DNA of 7,135 nucleotides from F23-D06 sp045600905 (lineage in GTDB: Bacteria; Bacteroidota; Bacteroidia; Bacteroidales; WCHB1-69). The notes under the pieces were generated by a model that saw nothing but the letters and a program-made list of their open reading frames with translations, made no database searches and was not told the origin of the DNA. The translations under genes and the position numbers were made by a program. The first letter of the stretch is position 1. Each line of letters begins with the position of its first letter. Positions 5,464-7,135 of this stretch are shown in pieces. The stretch covers positions 1-7,135 of the forward strand of contig JAZRYT010000106.1 of assembly GCA_045600905.1 (NCBI GenBank), given 5' to 3'.

Positions 5464-6516
5464 TTATTTGTCTATTTCGTCAATAATAATTTCCCAATAG
5501 CCGTTTCTTTTGCCATTCACTCGTCGAATGAAACCTTTGGTGGTTAGATTCACCGTCAAGGTTTTGACCGTACGCTCGGATTTACCGATTTCCTCTGCCA
5601 TCTGCTTTTGGGTGATTTGCGGATTGAGTTTGATGCATTGCAGCAAGGCAACTTCCTCCAAAGTGCAATTTTTGCACTTTGAATCTAGCACTTTTGCACT
5701 TTTGCTCAACATAGCCACGTGCGTATATCTGTTCTTTAATTCATTCTGCTCACCCAACAAGAGATTGCGGAAGAATTTCTCCAGAAAGCTGAAATCACAA
5801 TCTATTTTCTTTTGGAAATTCTGATAGTTGGCACGAACCAAGGCATTTCGGAAATACCACGAGTTGTCTGCAAACAGCGTATTATCAACGGAAAATCCTA
5901 TTGCACGAAGATATTTTATCACAAACACTGCCGTTGTGCGCGTGTTACCTTCGCAAAAAGGATGGACTTGCCACAAATTGGATGTAAATCGGGCAATATG
6001 CGAAACGGCAGCATTGGCATTCAAATTGACATACGAAAACTGTTTTTCCTGTTCCAAATCATATTCCACGATGCGTATAATATCACCAGCTGCCGCATAT
6101 AATACGGTTTCTCCGTCCAAGGCCCATTCTTTCTTGGTAATATTGTAGTCGCGAATTTTTCCTGCGTGTGAGAAGACACCTTGGAAGATATGCCGATGAA
6201 TGGATGCCAAACCCTCAAAAGAGAAGGAGAACGTTTGCTCGTTCAGCAACTTGGCGATATTGGCCGATGCCTTGTCGGCTTCCTCGTTATTCTCAGCTGC
6301 TTCGCGCGAGGACGATTTTGCGTAATAGTTGCTAATCAGTTGCTGCACTTCATCCATCGTGATGTCGCCTTCAATATGCTTTTGAGCGGTATCTTTCAGA
6401 TATTCAGAAGTCTGCAAAGCATCCACTGCCTGCAGTCCGATAGCTGTCTGCCACGCCTGCGCTTTCTCTTTCTTCGAAGCATCATCCTGTCGTATGTATT
6501 CTTCAAAATCTATCAT
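5464..6516 (-). CDS. Fic-domain protein with VbhA-like N-terminal region and C-terminal winged helix
   Basis: This is a 350-residue Fic-family protein. Fic enzymes usually transfer AMP or another nucleotide part onto hydroxyl groups of target proteins. The Fic core has LASIHRHIFQGVFSHAG, then the active-site motif HPFCEGNTRTTAVF starting at His185. It departs from the textbook HPFx(D/E)GNGRxxR: the second Gly is Thr192 and the last Arg is missing. This pattern is shared by a Bacteroidota subfamily. Residues about 20-65 (AIGLQAVDAL...IEGDITMDEV) resemble the fused VbhA-type antitoxin region; its inhibitory (S/T)xxxE(G/N) motif is degenerate here. Residues about 285-345 are a winged helix (ITQKQMAEEIGKSERTVKT), pointing to DNA binding and possible self-regulation. 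The linker is encoded by repeated DNA. It lies between GNAT (77-base gap) and patatin (25-base gap) on the same strand and is AT-richer than both. Adenylylation as the activity is an inference. Confidence 0.92.
   Translation of the reverse strand: MIDFEEYIRQDDASKKEKAQAWQTAIGLQAVDALQTSEYLKDTAQKHIEGDITMDEVQQLISNYYAKSSSREAAENNEEADKASANIAKLLNEQTFSFSFEGLASIHRHIFQGVFSHAGKIRDYNITKKEWALDGETVLYAAAGDIIRIVEYDLEQEKQFSYVNLNANAAVSHIARFTSNLWQVHPFCEGNTRTTAVFVIKYLRAIGFSVDNTLFADNSWYFRNALVRANYQNFQKKIDCDFSFLEKFFRNLLLGEQNELKNRYTHVAMLSKSAKVLDSKCKNCTLEEVALLQCIKLNPQITQKQMAEEIGKSERTVKTLTVNLTTKGFIRRVNGKRNGYWEIIIDEIDK
5659..5705. repeat. Short TTTTGCACTT repeats with a perfect 10-bp hairpin inside the Fic gene
   Basis: CAAAGTGCAA (5659-5668) and TTGCACTTTG (5672-5681) form a perfect 10-bp inverted repeat with a TTT loop. 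GCACTTTT-type units then recur at 5688-5705. The tract encodes roughly residues 271-286 of the Fic protein, the linker between the catalytic core and the winged helix. Confidence 0.75.
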
Positions 6517-6581
6517 AATCCGTTTATTTCAATCCTGAGAATTTAGTTCTTCGCAATCCATTACTCATTCAGAAATGTCAT

Positions 6582-6589
6582 CAAATTTA
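6582..6589 (-). promoter_or_regulatory. Candidate -7 promoter box upstream of the Fic gene
   Basis: Read on the minus strand this is TAAATTTG, an exact fit to TAnnTTTG, in the 77-base gap between the GNAT stop and the Fic start. No TTG is found at the usual upstream distance (that DNA is the 3' end of the GNAT gene), so the call is weak. If used, it would give Fic and patatin their own promoter with a leader of about 60 bases. Confidence 0.3.
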
Positions 6590-6593
6590 TATG

Positions 6594-7067
6594 CTATTTC
6601 TCTTCCGCGAACTCCTTCAGTCTCGGTCCCGCGATGCGGTAGATGGTCCATTCGTCCATCGGCACGGCACCGAGCGACTTGTAGAAGTCGATGCTGGGCT
6701 GGTTCCAGTCGAGGCAGACCCACTCCAAGCGGCCGCAGCCGCGTTCCACTGCGATTTTCGCCAATTGCTGCAACAGCCCTTTGCCGTACCCTTTGCCACG
6801 ATGTTCGGGGCGCACGAAGAGGTCTTCCAAGTAGATGCCGGCGCGGCCCACGAAAGTGGAGAAGTTGTGGAAAAAGAGCGCGAAGCCGACTTCAGTGTCG
6901 CCTTCCATCGCGAAAATCACCTCTGCCTTGTGCTTGTCGAATATCCACTCTTCCAAGATTTCGGGCGTGGCCACCACTTCATTTAACATTTTTTCGTAGT
7001 CGGCCAATTCCTTGATGAATTGTAAAATCAGTGCGCAATCCTTGCGCTCAGCGTGTCGTATTTTCAT
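6594..7067 (-). CDS. GNAT-family N-acetyltransferase, SSAT/diamine acetyltransferase-like
   Basis: This 157-residue protein is a single complete GNAT domain. It shows ELADYEKM near the N-terminus (20-27), GFALFF (61-66), YLEDLFV (79-85), the acetyl-CoA pyrophosphate loop RGKGYGKGL (90-98) and DWNQPSIDFYKSLGA (120-134), with Tyr129 as the likely general acid. The YLEDLFV plus WNxPSIxFYKxxGA combination is that of the spermidine/spermine (SSAT) and thialysine acetyltransferase group, so the substrate is probably a polyamine, diamine or lysine analogue. The exact substrate cannot be read from the sequence. It acts in the cytosol. The gene is GC-rich (58% in a 60-base sample). The ATG follows an AT-rich 13-base stretch that runs directly into the heptamer repeat, so its promoter lies within or beyond the repeat. 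Fic follows 77 bases downstream on the same strand. Confidence 0.92.
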   Translation of the reverse strand: MKIRHAERKDCALILQFIKELADYEKMLNEVVATPEILEEWIFDKHKAEVIFAMEGDTEVGFALFFHNFSTFVGRAGIYLEDLFVRPEHRGKGYGKGLLQQLAKIAVERGCGRLEWVCLDWNQPSIDFYKSLGAVPMDEWTIYRIAGPRLKEFAEEK

Positions 7068-7080
7068 TGCGTGAATTTTA

Positions 7081-7135
7081 GGGGTTAGGGGTTAGGGATT
7101 AGGGATTAGGGGTTAAGGGGCAGGGGGTAGGGGTT
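7081..7135 (+). repeat. Telomere-like G-rich heptamer tandem array, cut by window end
   Basis: The 55 bases are seven complete 7-base units plus six bases, in strict register: GGGGTTA twice, GGGATTA twice, GGGGTTA, AGGGGCA, GGGGGTA and GGGGTT. There are eight G-runs of three to five bases with short loops, so the plus strand could fold into a G-quadruplex. The array begins 14 bases upstream of the GNAT start codon. The GNAT gene is on the minus strand, so the G-rich strand is its template strand and any leader RNA would be C-rich. The array continues beyond the window. Confidence 0.9.

Noticed and set aside
6575..7015. Plus-strand open frames opposite the GNAT gene
   Set aside because: The products are Arg/Ser/Pro-rich or otherwise featureless, while the minus strand encodes a complete GNAT with all motifs.
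7081..7135. CRISPR array
   Set aside because: The repeats are contiguous 7-base units without spacers.

Overview
The window looks like a piece of a Bacteroidota (Bacteroidales-type) genome. None of the start codons is preceded by a clear Shine-Dalgarno sequence; the leaders are AT-rich instead. Two intergenic regions carry the Bacteroidota -7 promoter hexad pattern TAnnTTTG. The protein families are also ones common in this phylum: an ISXO2-type transposase, BspA-type leucine-rich repeats, Fic proteins with an HPFxEGNTRTT motif, and an SSAT-like GNAT. This assignment is inference from the sequence alone.

Left part (1-3512, plus strand). The window opens inside the last 43 codons of an IS1595-family (ISXO2-like) transposase. 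Only 16 bases after its stop begins a two-gene operon. The first gene encodes an AAA+ ATPase of the CbbX/SpoVK type with two predicted membrane segments at its N-terminus. The second, 21 bases later, encodes a cytoplasmic BspA-type leucine-rich-repeat protein. Its C-terminal ~130 residues resemble the EVE/PUA-like domain found next to HNH nucleases in modified-DNA restriction proteins. Both genes have an AT-rich front and a GC-richer 3' end. This pair is the best candidate for an undescribed system: a membrane-anchored motor plus a repeat sensor with a putative nucleic-acid or modified-base reader.

Middle (3513-4416, plus strand). A short intergenic region holds a convincing promoter with an overlapping palindromic operator, followed by a BmrR-type MerR regulator with a GyrI-like ligand-binding domain. 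It ends two bases from the convergent patatin gene.

Right part (7067-4419, minus strand). Reading leftwards there is an SSAT-like GNAT acetyltransferase, then a Fic-domain protein with a winged-helix C-terminus, then a patatin-like phospholipase with intact catalytic residues. Fic and patatin are 25 bases apart and probably co-transcribed. The Fic gene is AT-richer than its two neighbours, which hints at separate acquisition. Directly upstream of the GNAT gene lies a G-rich, telomere-like heptamer array (GGGGTTA type) that runs off the window end.

Taken together (IS end, AAA/LRR cassette, Fic, patatin lipase), this reads as an accessory, possibly defence-related region set among ordinary regulatory and housekeeping genes. 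No RNA gene and no CRISPR array was seen. Apart from the intergenic spaces described, there is no gene-free stretch above 100 bases.
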